This document shows, one piece after another, positions 19,084 to 28,728 of a DNA stretch of 64,000 bases. Position numbers and translations under genes: made by a program. Origin of the DNA: Saccharospirillum mangrovi (GTDB lineage Bacteria > Pseudomonadota > Gammaproteobacteria > Pseudomonadales > Natronospirillaceae); contig NZ_CP031415.1 of assembly GCF_003367315.1 (NCBI RefSeq), positions 2,044,001 through 2,108,000 on the forward strand, read 5' to 3'. Below the pieces are notes generated by a model that worked only from the letters and a program-made list of their open reading frames with translations, searched no databases and was not told where the DNA came from. Position 1 is the stretch's first letter; each line of letters begins with the position of its first letter.

Positions 19084-20321
19084 CCATCGCTTCCACGCAT
19101 TCGACGACGCGCTCCAACACCCTCAGCCGACGTTTGTTGTTCAATGCCCTGCGACAATTCACTCGGGGTTCGTTGACGCTGGACGACGCCGACGGTCAAA
19201 CCGTTTTCGGCCGCCTGGACAGCGCCGGCCCGCACGCCAGCGTGCGCGTGCACAACCCTCGGGTGTATCGCGAAATGCTCACCGGTGGCGATTTGGCGGC
19301 GGCCGAATGTTACGTCGCAGGCTTTTGGGACAGCCCGGATTTAACCGCTGTGGTGCGCGTTTTTGCCGCCAATCTGGATACTACTTCGGGGCTGAATCGC
19401 GTTATCGGTCAATTCACCAAACCACTGCTGCGCCTGGCGCACTGGCTCAATCGCAACGACCGCGCCGGCTCGCGTCGCAATATCCGCGCGCACTACGATT
19501 TGGGCAACGATTTGTTCGAGACATTTCTCGATCCGTCGATGATGTATTCGAGCGCCTTTTACCCAACCGTCGATACCAGTCTGGAAGACGCCCAGCGGTT
19601 TCGGCTCGATCGCATTTGCCAGAAACTGGCGTTGACGCCCGACGATCATTTGCTGGAAATCGGCACCGGCTGGGGCAGTATGGCGCTGCACGCTGCCCAA
19701 CATTACGGCTGTAAAGTCACCACCACGACCATTTCTGACGAGCAATACAACTACACCGCCGAGCGCATTAAGGCGGCCGGCCTGAGCGACCGCATAACCT
19801 TATTGAAACAAGACTATCGCGACCTTAAAGGCACCTATTCCAAGCTGGTGTCGATTGAAATGATTGAAGCTGTCGGCCACGATTTTCTGCCCAGTTATTT
19901 CCGCACCCTGACGCAACGACTGGACGACCAGGGCGTGGCGCTGTTGCAATGCATTACCCTGCCCGACCAGCGTTACGACCGCTATCGCAGCAGCGTCGAC
20001 TTTATCCGCAAATACATTTTCCCCGGCGGCCATTTGCCATCGCTGTCGGTGTTGCAGGACAACCTGAAACGCCACACCGATTTGCAAACACTGCACGTCG
20101 AAGACATGACCGAACACTACGCCCTGACATTGAAGGAATGGCAGCGGCGTTTTGTTCAAGCCAGCGCGCAATTAACAGCGCTCGGCTACGACGATGCCTT
20201 TCAGCGGCTGTGGCGTTATTACTTCGCGTATTGCGAAGGCGGCTTTGCCGAGCGCGCCATCAATACGCATCAGATCATGTTCGCCAAAGCCGGGCATCGC
20301 CGCTTATGGGTAACGCCCTGA
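19080..20321 (+). CDS. cfa: Cyclopropane-fatty-acyl-phospholipid synthase family methyltransferase
   Basis: Adds a methylene or methyl group from S-adenosylmethionine to the double bond of phospholipid acyl chains at the inner membrane. The 413-residue length is close to E. coli Cfa (382). The catalytic domain starts after about residue 130 (AHYDLGND). The SAM motif I is LLEIGTGWGSMA near 195-206, followed by TTTISDEQYNY and the EMIEAVGHD motif. The C-terminal YCEGGF motif is intact. Context suggests a stress-induced membrane change rather than simple stationary-phase cyclopropanation; a tuberculostearate- or furan-type product cannot be excluded. Confidence 0.92.
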   Translation: MTIASTHSTTRSNTLSRRLLFNALRQFTRGSLTLDDADGQTVFGRLDSAGPHASVRVHNPRVYREMLTGGDLAAAECYVAGFWDSPDLTAVVRVFAANLDTTSGLNRVIGQFTKPLLRLAHWLNRNDRAGSRRNIRAHYDLGNDLFETFLDPSMMYSSAFYPTVDTSLEDAQRFRLDRICQKLALTPDDHLLEIGTGWGSMALHAAQHYGCKVTTTTISDEQYNYTAERIKAAGLSDRITLLKQDYRDLKGTYSKLVSIEMIEAVGHDFLPSYFRTLTQRLDDQGVALLQCITLPDQRYDRYRSSVDFIRKYIFPGGHLPSLSVLQDNLKRHTDLQTLHVEDMTEHYALTLKEWQRRFVQASAQLTALGYDDAFQRLWRYYFAYCEGGFAERAINTHQIMFAKAGHRRLWVTP

Positions 20322-20830
20322 ACCGTACTGTCGCCTGGCGATTGTTCAATTACGCTGGCTTTCAGGCGGGCTGGTTAATATTGGTGCTGACGCGTTCACC
20401 CTGGTCGTTGCTGTGGGCGTTGGTGTTTGTCGCGTGTCACTGGCGCTGGCTGGCGAGCGCTGCCGAATGGCGCCGCGTCATTCCCATCATGGTGTTTGGC
20501 GGCGCGATAGACGCCTTATGGCAAGCGTCACCCTGGGTCGAATTTTACGGTGCTGGCTGGCCGTTGCCGCTTTGGCTGATCGGGTTATGGCTGATGTTCC
20601 CACTGACGCTGAACCATTCGCTGGCCTGGCTGGCTGACCGACCAATATTGCAAATATTCGGTGGCATCGTTGGCGCTGGCGGCAGTTATTTGGGCGGTGC
20701 GACACTGGGTGCTGCACAGTTGTCGGGGCCAGCCTGGTATTTATTGCCGCTCAGTTGGGGGCTTTGGCTGCCTCTGTTTTATCGTTGGATGTCGGTGACG
20801 ACATCAAATTCGCGAGGCAATCGTTTATGA
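20306..20830 (+). CDS. DUF2878 family membrane protein
   Basis: A 174-residue integral membrane protein with about five hydrophobic segments and several conserved Trp residues (WLADRP, WYLLPLSWGLWLP). The ATG at 20306 lies inside the last codons of cfa (16 bp overlap), which fits translational coupling. DUF2878 proteins recur downstream of cfa in gammaproteobacterial clusters of this type. No activity is known. Confidence 0.8.
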   Translation: MGNALNRTVAWRLFNYAGFQAGWLILVLTRSPWSLLWALVFVACHWRWLASAAEWRRVIPIMVFGGAIDALWQASPWVEFYGAGWPLPLWLIGLWLMFPLTLNHSLAWLADRPILQIFGGIVGAGGSYLGGATLGAAQLSGPAWYLLPLSWGLWLPLFYRWMSVTTSNSRGNRL

Positions 20831-21504
20831 AGCGACTGCTGATTCTGGTGCTGTTATCAGTCGGGATGGCCAACGCCCAGACAGTTGAATTCATCGGCCA
20901 GGCTTACGATCTCGACAGCGGCCGTTTGCTGTATCGGGAAATACATCAGCTGACGCTCACCGATGGGCAGCCGACGCGGGAAACCATTCAATTTCTGGAC
21001 CCGGACGACCAGCCGCTGGCGCACAAAATCATCACCTACATCGAACCCGCCCGCCCGGCTTTTGAAATGTATATTCCGGCAGAACAGCGTCAGGATTCGG
21101 TGTTACCGATGGCCGATGGCGTACACGTGAGCGGTCGCGAAAACGGCGTGGTGGCGTGGCCGAAACAGGCGGCCATCATCGACGCTGGCTTTCATTATTT
21201 CGTGTTGCAACATTTCGATGAACTTAAAGCCGGCCATCGTCTGGACGTGGAATTTCTCATCGCCAGTCGGCTGCGCTGGGTTGCTCTGACGCTGGAGCCC
21301 ACCTCGATTGACGAGCAACAGATGGTCGTGCAATTGACCGTTCAGAATGCCGTTTTGCGTTGGTTGATCGACCCGATCGAACTGACCTACGACATGCCTC
21401 GTCGTCGCTTGCTGGAATACCGCGGATTGATCCGCGTACCGGGCGAAGACGGCGGTAATTACCAGGCCCGAATCCGTTACCAGTATGAGGCGATCCCATC
21501 GTGA
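20827..21504 (+). CDS. Exported protein of unknown function (DUF3108-like)
   Basis: A 225-residue protein with a clear signal peptide (residues 1-18, cleavage likely after ANA). The rest is predicted beta-rich, with repeated strand-turn patterns and an ending of the form RVPGED..NYQARIRY as in periplasmic DUF3108-like proteins. It begins in an ATGA overlap with the DUF2878 gene and ends four bases into the next gene. A periplasmic lipid-binding or sensing role would fit the operon but is inference. Confidence 0.7.
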   Translation: MKRLLILVLLSVGMANAQTVEFIGQAYDLDSGRLLYREIHQLTLTDGQPTRETIQFLDPDDQPLAHKIITYIEPARPAFEMYIPAEQRQDSVLPMADGVHVSGRENGVVAWPKQAAIIDAGFHYFVLQHFDELKAGHRLDVEFLIASRLRWVALTLEPTSIDEQQMVVQLTVQNAVLRWLIDPIELTYDMPRRRLLEYRGLIRVPGEDGGNYQARIRYQYEAIPS

Positions 21505-21839
21505 TTCAATCGTCTTGGCCGGCTCGATTGGCTTTGGCTGCGGGCTTGCTGTTATCCGCCTTGCTGATTGTCTGGATGCTGCTGTCAGCGCCGTGGTCCC
21601 GCTTTTACAGCGAGGGCCAATGGCTGCTCAGTCACAGTTGGGGCCAGATCGCGCTGCTGGATTTATACAGCGGATTTTTTCTGGCAATGGCGGTGGTCTG
21701 GCGCTTGGAAAATCGCCTCTGGATTCGCCTGAGCGTCAGTCTGGCGCTGCCGGCGCTGGGCAATCCGGTGTTGGCACTGTGGCTGATTTGGCGCTGGCGT
21801 CGCTTGCTGACAATGGCGTCGGTTAGGGATTTTGGCTAA
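21501..21839 (+). CDS. Small membrane protein (DUF1475-like)
   Basis: A 112-residue protein with hydrophobic segments near 8-29, 48-66 and 75-97. The segment LLDLYSGFFLAMAVVW resembles the second helix of DUF1475 proteins. It starts with GTG at 21501, overlapping the upstream stop, and is the last gene of the coupled run. Function unknown. Confidence 0.65.
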   Translation: MIQSSWPARLALAAGLLLSALLIVWMLLSAPWSRFYSEGQWLLSHSWGQIALLDLYSGFFLAMAVVWRLENRLWIRLSVSLALPALGNPVLALWLIWRWRRLLTMASVRDFG

Positions 21840-21893
21840 GCTGTCACTGTTTAGTAAAGATCTTGCCCAGACGGGCGCCGGCGGCTGGTCAGC

Positions 21894-24362
21894 ATGTCTT
21901 CAGCGGTATTCAAATCGACGCTTTTACAACATCTGTCTTTTCGGCTGGCGCGTATAGGCGTCATCCTGGCGTTGGTGGTCAGCCTGGTCACCTCCGGATT
22001 TCAGGTATTTCTCGATTACCGCGACGAACAAAGTTCACTGAACAATTCCATTGAACGGGTGATGAACGCCTCCCGTTTTGCCGCCTCGCGCGCGGTGCAC
22101 ACCCTGGATTACAACCTGGCCGCTGAAGTGGTCGACGGCATGTTCGTCTACGACTTCGTGAACGCCGTTGCCATTGTCGACGAGTTGGGCAATCCGCTGG
22201 CGCAACGCAGTGCCGACCGGTCTAATCGTCGCTCGCACTGGTACGAACCTTTTATTGGCAATCCGACGCGGCAATTGGAAACCCGACTGGAAACCGATGC
22301 CATGGGCAGCGATGTCTACGGCGTACTGCGCATGGATCTCGACATGGTGCTGGCTTACGAAAGTTTCGTAGACCGGGCGCTGTCGACGCTGGTACTGGGC
22401 GTTGCCAAAAACTTCGTGCTGATTCTGCTGTTCCTGGTGCTGTTTTATCGTCTGGTGACGCACCCGGTGAATCAACTGTCGACATCGCTCGACGCCATTG
22501 ATCCGAAAAACCCAGCCGGTCGGCGCTTGCCGGTGCCCAAAGGGCACGAAGACGACGAAATCGGCCATCTGACCACCAACATCAACCTGCATTTAAACAG
22601 CGTCGAACAGCTGATTCGCGACAACAGCGTGGCGCGCCACGAAGTCGAAGAATCCTACGACAACATGCGCCGGCTGATCGACAACCTGCCGCACATGATT
22701 TACGTGAAAGACGCCAGCGGCCATCTGGTGTTGGTCAACAAAGCCTACGCCCGGGCGTTCCAGCAAAGTGTCGAACAATTAACCGGACAGCATCAGTCGG
22801 CGCTGTTGAATTTCTACGAAGACAAATCGCGAGACTTATTGCAGGAAGCCGATGCCAAAGTGCTGACAGAACAGCACAGCCTGTTTATTCCCGAATTCGA
22901 ATGGGTCGATCCGGCCGGGAATTACACCGCGCTTGAGCTGCGTATTTTGCCGCTCGAATTCCGCGGTGAGCCGGCCATTTTGTCGGTCGGCGTCGACATC
23001 ACCGAACGCAAGCGCAACCAGGCGCGCATGCAGCACATGGCGTATCACGATCCGCTGACCGACCTGCCCAACCGCCATCTGTTTCTGGACCGACTCGATC
23101 AATCGCTGCGCCGAGCCAGCCGCTCCAATCTGTTGGGCGCACTGATTTTTATCGACCTCGATAACTTCAAAGACATCAACGATTCGCTCGGCCACGGTGC
23201 CGGTGACAGCGTACTGCGGCAAGCGGCGGTGCGGCTGTCTGAAGTCGTGCGCGAAGAAGACACCGTGGCCCGTTTGGGCGGCGACGAATTTGTCGTCTGT
23301 CTGGCCGATCTGGGCACTCAGACCGAGGAAGTCAGTTTATTGGCCGGCCATCGCGCCGAAGCGTTACGGTCGGTTCTGGCGACGCCGTTTTTGGTCAACG
23401 GCAATCGATTAACGGTGACGGCGAGTCTTGGCATCGCGCTCTTCCCCGATGGCGAGATCAGCGCTTCCGATCTGTTACGCAACGCTGACACCGCCATGTA
23501 TCAGGCCAAGTCGCGCGGCAAAGACACCGCCATCTTGTTCGAACAGGCCATGGCCGAAGCCACGGTGTTTCGTCTGACCATGGAGAACGATCTGCGCCGT
23601 GCTCTGAACAACGACGAGTTCTTCCTGACCTTCCAGCCGCAAGTCGATTCCAGTAACGACCGCATCATTGGCGCCGAGGTGTTGATGCGTTGGCAGCACC
23701 CGGAACGCGGTGTGGTGTCGCCGGTAGAATTCATCCCGGTGCTGGAAAGCATGGGCTTGATTGTTCGGGTCGGTGAGTGGGCACTGCGCACCGCCTGCGC
23801 CATTTTGCGCGACTGGATGGACCGTGGTTTGTGGACGCGCGATCAGGTGATGGGCATCAACATCAGCCCGCAACAATTCAGTCAGCCGGAATTTTTTGAT
23901 CAGGTGCGCGACGCCATCGACGCCAGTGGCATTCCACCGCAATGCATCGATCTGGAAATCACCGAAGGCATGGTGATTCACGAAGTCGAAGAAACCATCG
24001 TGCGCATGCACCAGATTCGCGATTACGGCGTCACTTTTTCCATCGACGATTTCGGTACCGGCTATTCCAGCCTGTCGTATCTGAAACGTTTGCCGCTGGA
24101 TGTGCTGAAAGTCGATCAGTCGTTCGTACGCGACATTAATACCGACACCAACGACGCTGCCATCGTAGAAACCATTCTGGCGATGGCTCGCCACCTGAAT
24201 CTGCAGACCATTGCCGAAGGCGTCGAAACCAGCGACCAGTTGAATTTTCTCGAATCCAAAGGTTGCTCACGCTATCAAGGCTATCTATTCTCGCCGCCGC
24301 TGCGCCAGGATGAGTTCGAGCAACTGCTGCATCGCCAACACAACCTGAGCGAAATTCTGTAA
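21894..24362 (+). CDS. Membrane-bound PAS-GGDEF-EAL cyclic-di-GMP protein
   Basis: An 822-residue regulator of cyclic-di-GMP. Two membrane helices (about 17-36 and 162-185) flank a 125-residue periplasmic sensor. A HAMP-like segment (about 187-245) and a PAS domain (about 255-375, ending VDITERKR) follow. The GGDEF domain (about 380-545) has intact GGDEF and an RxxD inhibitory site five residues upstream (REED). The EAL domain (about 560-815) has EVL in place of EAL but keeps the catalytic Glu, NISPQQF, EITEG, DDFGTGYSS, KVDQSF and EGVET. Both activities are therefore possible. It lies 54 bp after the lipid operon with no clear terminator between. Confidence 0.93.
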   Translation: MSSAVFKSTLLQHLSFRLARIGVILALVVSLVTSGFQVFLDYRDEQSSLNNSIERVMNASRFAASRAVHTLDYNLAAEVVDGMFVYDFVNAVAIVDELGNPLAQRSADRSNRRSHWYEPFIGNPTRQLETRLETDAMGSDVYGVLRMDLDMVLAYESFVDRALSTLVLGVAKNFVLILLFLVLFYRLVTHPVNQLSTSLDAIDPKNPAGRRLPVPKGHEDDEIGHLTTNINLHLNSVEQLIRDNSVARHEVEESYDNMRRLIDNLPHMIYVKDASGHLVLVNKAYARAFQQSVEQLTGQHQSALLNFYEDKSRDLLQEADAKVLTEQHSLFIPEFEWVDPAGNYTALELRILPLEFRGEPAILSVGVDITERKRNQARMQHMAYHDPLTDLPNRHLFLDRLDQSLRRASRSNLLGALIFIDLDNFKDINDSLGHGAGDSVLRQAAVRLSEVVREEDTVARLGGDEFVVCLADLGTQTEEVSLLAGHRAEALRSVLATPFLVNGNRLTVTASLGIALFPDGEISASDLLRNADTAMYQAKSRGKDTAILFEQAMAEATVFRLTMENDLRRALNNDEFFLTFQPQVDSSNDRIIGAEVLMRWQHPERGVVSPVEFIPVLESMGLIVRVGEWALRTACAILRDWMDRGLWTRDQVMGINISPQQFSQPEFFDQVRDAIDASGIPPQCIDLEITEGMVIHEVEETIVRMHQIRDYGVTFSIDDFGTGYSSLSYLKRLPLDVLKVDQSFVRDINTDTNDAAIVETILAMARHLNLQTIAEGVETSDQLNFLESKGCSRYQGYLFSPPLRQDEFEQLLHRQHNLSEIL

Positions 24363-24413
24363 TTTTTGCCGACAGCCAAACGGGCTAACCGGCACCCTAC
24401 GAGCCGCCCCATC

Positions 24414-25070
24414 GTGACTTTCAGCGTTAAGGAAATGTTTTACACCCTCCAGGGCGAAGGCGCTCAGGCCGGTCGGCCGGCGGTGTTTTGTCGCTTCACC
24501 GGCTGTAATTTGTGGTCCGGGCGCGAGCAAGACCGATCTACGGCCGTTTGCACCTTTTGTGATACCGATTTTCTTGGCACTAATGGCCCCGGTGGCGGCC
24601 GCTTCGCCGATGCCAAGGCGCTTTGCGACGCCATTTCAGCACTCTGGCCCAACCCGAATGCTGGCCGTCCGTATGTCGTTTTCACCGGCGGTGAACCCAG
24701 CCTGCAACTGACCGAGGACTTGATCGACCAACTGCATCAAGCGGGCTTTGAATGCGCCATCGAAACCAACGGAACCCGGCCGTTACCGGCCAATCTCGAC
24801 TGGGTATGCGTCAGCCCCAAAGGTCGTAGTGAAGTCATCGTTAAACGCTGCGATGAACTCAAACTGGTGTATCCGCAAGCCGAAGCGATGCCGGAACGGT
24901 TTGACCAAATCGACGCCCAATATCGCTTTCTCAGCCCGCTAAACCCCTGGGATGCTGCGCAAATTGCACCCGCAACTCAGTCGTCAACCCGCGCCGCTAT
25001 CGACTATTGTCTAGCCCACCCGCAATGGCGCCTGACGGTGCAGATGCACAAGGTCGTCAACATCGCCTGA
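24414..25070 (+). CDS. queE: 7-carboxy-7-deazaguanine synthase QueE
   Basis: A radical SAM enzyme that contracts 6-carboxytetrahydropterin to 7-carboxy-7-deazaguanine for queuosine tRNA modification. The GTG at 24414 gives a 218-residue protein starting MTFSVKEMFYTLQGEGAQ, the family start; the frame is open further up to 24366 without similarity. The cluster-binding cysteines follow a CX14CX2C pattern (CNLW...CTFC) as in the Burkholderia enzyme, not the common CX3CX2C. FTGGEPSLQ is the GGE motif that binds SAM. No other queuosine gene is in the window. Confidence 0.93.
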   Translation: MTFSVKEMFYTLQGEGAQAGRPAVFCRFTGCNLWSGREQDRSTAVCTFCDTDFLGTNGPGGGRFADAKALCDAISALWPNPNAGRPYVVFTGGEPSLQLTEDLIDQLHQAGFECAIETNGTRPLPANLDWVCVSPKGRSEVIVKRCDELKLVYPQAEAMPERFDQIDAQYRFLSPLNPWDAAQIAPATQSSTRAAIDYCLAHPQWRLTVQMHKVVNIA

Positions 25071-25104
25071 GGCGGCGTTTTCCGTGTGATCAGGCGCGAC
25101 CTTC

Positions 25105-25119
25105 ATTCATCTGATGAAT
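25105..25119. promoter_or_regulatory. Inverted repeat upstream of acnB
   Basis: ATTCAT-ctg-ATGAAT is a perfect 6-bp inverted repeat with a 3-bp centre. It lies 141 bp before the acnB start codon and 36 bp before a possible -10 box (TAGAAT, 25155-25160). It could be a regulator site; the regulator is unknown. Confidence 0.3.
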
Positions 25120-25259
25120 ACTGTTCATAAAGGCCCTTTACTTAACTTTTGTACTAGAATTCACTAAACTTCCGCGCCATTCAGCCAGTCCCGGTTGCGT
25201 ACGCCCACCCAGCCGACGACCCTGCTGGCAATGCCACCCACCGTTTGGAGAGAGTTATC

Positions 25260-27851
25260 GTGTTAGAAGCTTACCGACAAGACGCGCAAGCGCGTGAGGC
25301 CCAAGGTATTCCGGCCAAACCGCTCACCGCTGAGCAAGTAACCGAACTGGTGGAGTTGCTGAAAAATCCACCGGCGGGTGAAGAAGCCTTTATCAAAGAT
25401 CTGTTGGTCAACCGCGTACCGCCGGGTGTCGACGAAGCCGCTTACGTTAAAGCCGCTTTCCTGTCTGCGCTCGCCAAAGGCGAAGCGCAATCCCCGCTGA
25501 TCGATAAAAAAGAAGCGGTAAAACTGCTCGGCACCATGCAGGGCGGTTACAACATCGAAACCCTGGTCAGCTTGCTAAAAGACGGTGAACTGGCCGACGT
25601 TGCCGCCGAAGAACTCAAACACACTCTGTTGGTGTTCGACGCGTTCCACGACGTTGATGAAATGGCCAAGAACGGTAACAGCGCTGCCAAGGCGGTGATG
25701 CAATCCTGGGCCGACGCCGAGTGGTTCCTGAACAAAAAAGAAGTTCCGGAAAAAATCACTCTGACGGTTTTCAAAGTGACCGGCGAAACCAACACCGACG
25801 ATTTGTCTCCGGCGCAAGATGCCTGGTCGCGTCCGGACATCCCGCTGCACGCTCTGGCGATGTACAAAATGAAGCGCGATGGTCTGAACCCGGATAACGA
25901 TGGCGAAATCGGCCCGATCCAACAGATCGAAACATTGAAAGAAAAAGGTCACCCTGTTGTGCTGGTCGGCGATGTCGTCGGTACTGGCTCATCGCGTAAG
26001 TCCGCGACCAACTCCGTGCTGTGGCATACCGGTGACGACATTCCGTTCGTGCCGAACAAGCGCACCGGCGGTTATGTATTGGGCAGCAAAATCGCTCCGA
26101 TCTTCTTTAACACCATGGAAGACGCTGGCGCTCTGCCGATTGAAGTTGACGTCGACAAACTGGAAATGGGCGATGTGATCGACCTGTATCCGTTCGCTGG
26201 CAAAGTCGAGCGCAACGGTGAAGTTGTCGCCGAATTCGAATTGAAAACTCAGGTACTGCTCGACGAAGTACGCGCCGGCGGCCGTATCCCGCTGATCATC
26301 GGTCGTGGTCTGACCGATCGCGCCCGCGAAGCCATGAACCTGGAACCGAGCACTGTCTTCCGTCGTCCCGGTGCGGTGGCTGACAGCGGCAAGGGTTACA
26401 CCCTGGCGCAGAAGATGGTCGGCAAAGCCTGTGGTCTGGACGGCGTGCGTCCGAACCAATATTGCGAACCGAAAATGACCACCGTGGGTTCTCAGGACAC
26501 CACCGGCCCGATGACTCGCGACGAACTGAAAGACCTGGCGTGTCTGGGCTTCTCGTCCGATCTGGTGATGCAGTCGTTCTGCCACACGGCGGCTTATCCG
26601 AAGCCGGTCGATATCGAAACTCAGCACACCCTGCCCGACTTCATCAAGAACCGCGGCGGTGTGTCACTGCGTCCGGGTGACGGCATCATTCACTCCTGGC
26701 TGAACCGCATGTTGCTGCCCGATACCGTCGGTACCGGCGGCGATTCTCACACCCGCTTCCCGATGGGCATTTCCTTCCCGGCCGGTTCTGGCTTGGTTGC
26801 GTTTGCCGCCGCCACCGGCGTTATGCCGCTGGACATGCCGGAATCGGTTCTGGTGCGTTTCAAAGGCAAGCGTCAACCGGGCATCACGCTGCGTGACCTG
26901 GTGCATGCGATTCCTTACTACGCCATCCAGCAAGGCGAACTGACCGTCGAGAAGAAAGGCAAGAAGAACGTCTTCTCCGGTCGCATTCTGGAAATCGAAG
27001 GTCTGGAAGATCTGACCGTCGAGCAGGCCTTCGAACTGTCTGACGCTTCTGCTGAACGTTCAGCCGCCGGTTGCACCATCACGCTGTCTGAAGATTCCGT
27101 TGGCGAATACCTGCGCTCCAACATCGTTATGCTGCGCTGGATGATTGCCAACGGTTACGGCGATGCCCGTACGCTGGAACGTCGCGCCAAAGCGATGGAA
27201 GAGTGGCTAGCAAAACCGAGCCTGATGCGCGCCGATGCCGATGCCGAGTACCACACCGTCATCGAAATCAACATGGACGAAATCGTCGAGCCGATTCTGT
27301 GCGCGCCGAACGATCCGGACGATGCCCGTAAGCTGTCTGAAGTCGCTGGCGACAAGATCGACGAAGTCTTCATCGGTTCGTGCATGACCAACATCGGTCA
27401 CTTCCGCGCTGCCGGCAAACTGCTGGACGCGCACAAAGCGCCAATTTCAACGCGGCTGTGGGTGTCTCCGCCGACCAAGATGGACCAGGCTCAGTTGATG
27501 GAAGAAGGCTACTACAACATCTTCGGCCGCGCCGGTGCGCGCACCGAGATGCCGGGTTGCTCGCTGTGCATGGGTAACCAGGCACGGGTAGCAGCCAAGT
27601 CGACCGTGGTCTCGACCTCCACGCGGAACTTCCCGAACCGCCTGGGTGACGGCGCCAATGTCTACCTGGCATCCGCCGAACTGGCTGCGGTTTCAGCGCT
27701 CTACGGCAAACTGCCGACACCGGCGGAATACCTGAAGATTGCTGCGGAAATCGACAGCATGGCGGGCGATATTTATCGCTATCTGAACTTTGATCGCATG
27801 GACGATTTCGTCAAAGCGGCCGATTCAGTGATCGCCACCTCAGCCGCCTGA
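25260..27851 (+). CDS. acnB: Aconitate hydratase B / 2-methylisocitrate dehydratase
   Basis: Interconverts citrate and isocitrate in the TCA cycle through a [4Fe-4S] cluster; the AcnB type also acts on 2-methylisocitrate. The GTG at 25260 gives an 863-residue protein starting [10 protein letters not shown], as in E. coli AcnB (865), with GGAGAGAG 6-13 nt upstream. The HEAT-like N-terminal domain is followed by the swivel domain ([22 protein letters not shown]). The catalytic core has cluster cysteines at FIGSCMTN and in GCSLCMGNQ. It is a single-gene unit ended by a strong terminator. Confidence 0.97.
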   Translation: MLEAYRQDAQAREAQGIPAKPLTAEQVTELVELLKNPPAGEEAFIKDLLVNRVPPGVDEAAYVKAAFLSALAKGEAQSPLIDKKEAVKLLGTMQGGYNIETLVSLLKDGELADVAAEELKHTLLVFDAFHDVDEMAKNGNSAAKAVMQSWADAEWFLNKKEVPEKITLTVFKVTGETNTDDLSPAQDAWSRPDIPLHALAMYKMKRDGLNPDNDGEIGPIQQIETLKEKGHPVVLVGDVVGTGSSRKSATNSVLWHTGDDIPFVPNKRTGGYVLGSKIAPIFFNTMEDAGALPIEVDVDKLEMGDVIDLYPFAGKVERNGEVVAEFELKTQVLLDEVRAGGRIPLIIGRGLTDRAREAMNLEPSTVFRRPGAVADSGKGYTLAQKMVGKACGLDGVRPNQYCEPKMTTVGSQDTTGPMTRDELKDLACLGFSSDLVMQSFCHTAAYPKPVDIETQHTLPDFIKNRGGVSLRPGDGIIHSWLNRMLLPDTVGTGGDSHTRFPMGISFPAGSGLVAFAAATGVMPLDMPESVLVRFKGKRQPGITLRDLVHAIPYYAIQQGELTVEKKGKKNVFSGRILEIEGLEDLTVEQAFELSDASAERSAAGCTITLSEDSVGEYLRSNIVMLRWMIANGYGDARTLERRAKAMEEWLAKPSLMRADADAEYHTVIEINMDEIVEPILCAPNDPDDARKLSEVAGDKIDEVFIGSCMTNIGHFRAAGKLLDAHKAPISTRLWVSPPTKMDQAQLMEEGYYNIFGRAGARTEMPGCSLCMGNQARVAAKSTVVSTSTRNFPNRLGDGANVYLASAELAAVSALYGKLPTPAEYLKIAAEIDSMAGDIYRYLNFDRMDDFVKAADSVIATSAA

Positions 27852-27871
27852 TTCCGAGGCTGCTGAAACAG

Positions 27872-27898
27872 AAAACCCCGCCAAGGCGGGGTTTTTTT
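27872..27898 (+). terminator. Terminator between acnB and cmoM
   Basis: AACCCCGCC-aa-GGCGGGGTT followed by seven T residues; the A-run on the left makes it usable in both directions. It lies between the convergent acnB and cmoM genes. Confidence 0.92.
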
Positions 27899-27915
27899 AT
27901 AACCGTCAAAAACGC

Positions 27916-28680
27916 TTAATGTTCCCGTCGCGCCAGAAACAGCACATAGCGCCCCAGATCGCGATAGGGCGCCTGCTCGCACAACTGCCGCTCCATTGCC
28001 AAGACATCCGCTTCGTCGTACCACGACAAAACCGTGGGCTCCGTCAAATCCGAAAAGGTGCGAATCCCAGCCTGTGAGATAACGGTATACCCGCCCGCTT
28101 CTAACTGCGCTTTCACGTCCGCGGGGTCCAACGGCGAAATCGGGGTCAACCCGCGACCGTCACCACCGAGTTGGTTGTCCCTGACTTTCGCCAGAGTACC
28201 GCGCATCAAATTGCGCATTGCCAGCATATGGCGGTTATATGCCATCACACCCAGAACGCCGCCGGGCTTTACCCAGTGCATCGCCCGCGCCAGCGTATTT
28301 TTCGGTTGTTCCAGCCATTCCAACACTGCGTGCAGGACGACCAGGTCGTAGGGTTGTGCTGGGGTAAAATCCAAAACTGAGGCTTGTTGAACCTGACAAC
28401 GTCCGGCTTCGATGTCAGTCGCCAACGAAGCCTGTACGCGTTCAACCATTTCCGCCGAGACGTCGAAATAGTCGACGTGATGACCGCCTGCCAACAACCA
28501 GGCTGACATCTGTCCAAGGCCACCGCCGACATCCAACACCTGCAAAGGTTGCTGCAAATCAGCGTGCAGATGCGCTGAGTACAACTGAGTCAACAATGCC
28601 TGCCGCAAGCGCCCTTTCATGCCGCCATAAATTTGATCGGCAAAGCGGTCAGCCAGACCATCGAAACTGATATACGACAT
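27916..28680 (-). CDS. cmoM: tRNA 5-carboxymethoxyuridine methyltransferase CmoM (SmtA)
   Basis: Methylates cmo5U to mcmo5U at position 34 of certain tRNAs using S-adenosylmethionine. The ATG at 28680 gives a 254-residue protein with AGGAAA upstream; the frame is open to 28785 without similarity. The N-terminal FDGLADRFADQIYGGMKGRLRQALL pattern is family-specific, and the SAM motif LDVGGGLGQMSAWL lies around residues 48-61. LHAVLEWLEQP is motif IV. Length matches E. coli SmtA/CmoM (261). Confidence 0.88.
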   Translation of the reverse strand: MSYISFDGLADRFADQIYGGMKGRLRQALLTQLYSAHLHADLQQPLQVLDVGGGLGQMSAWLLAGGHHVDYFDVSAEMVERVQASLATDIEAGRCQVQQASVLDFTPAQPYDLVVLHAVLEWLEQPKNTLARAMHWVKPGGVLGVMAYNRHMLAMRNLMRGTLAKVRDNQLGGDGRGLTPISPLDPADVKAQLEAGGYTVISQAGIRTFSDLTEPTVLSWYDEADVLAMERQLCEQAPYRDLGRYVLFLARREH

Positions 28681-28728
28681 CCATCGTTTTCCTGGTTGTA
28701 CAATGTCGGGCGGCATTCTACTCCCGCC

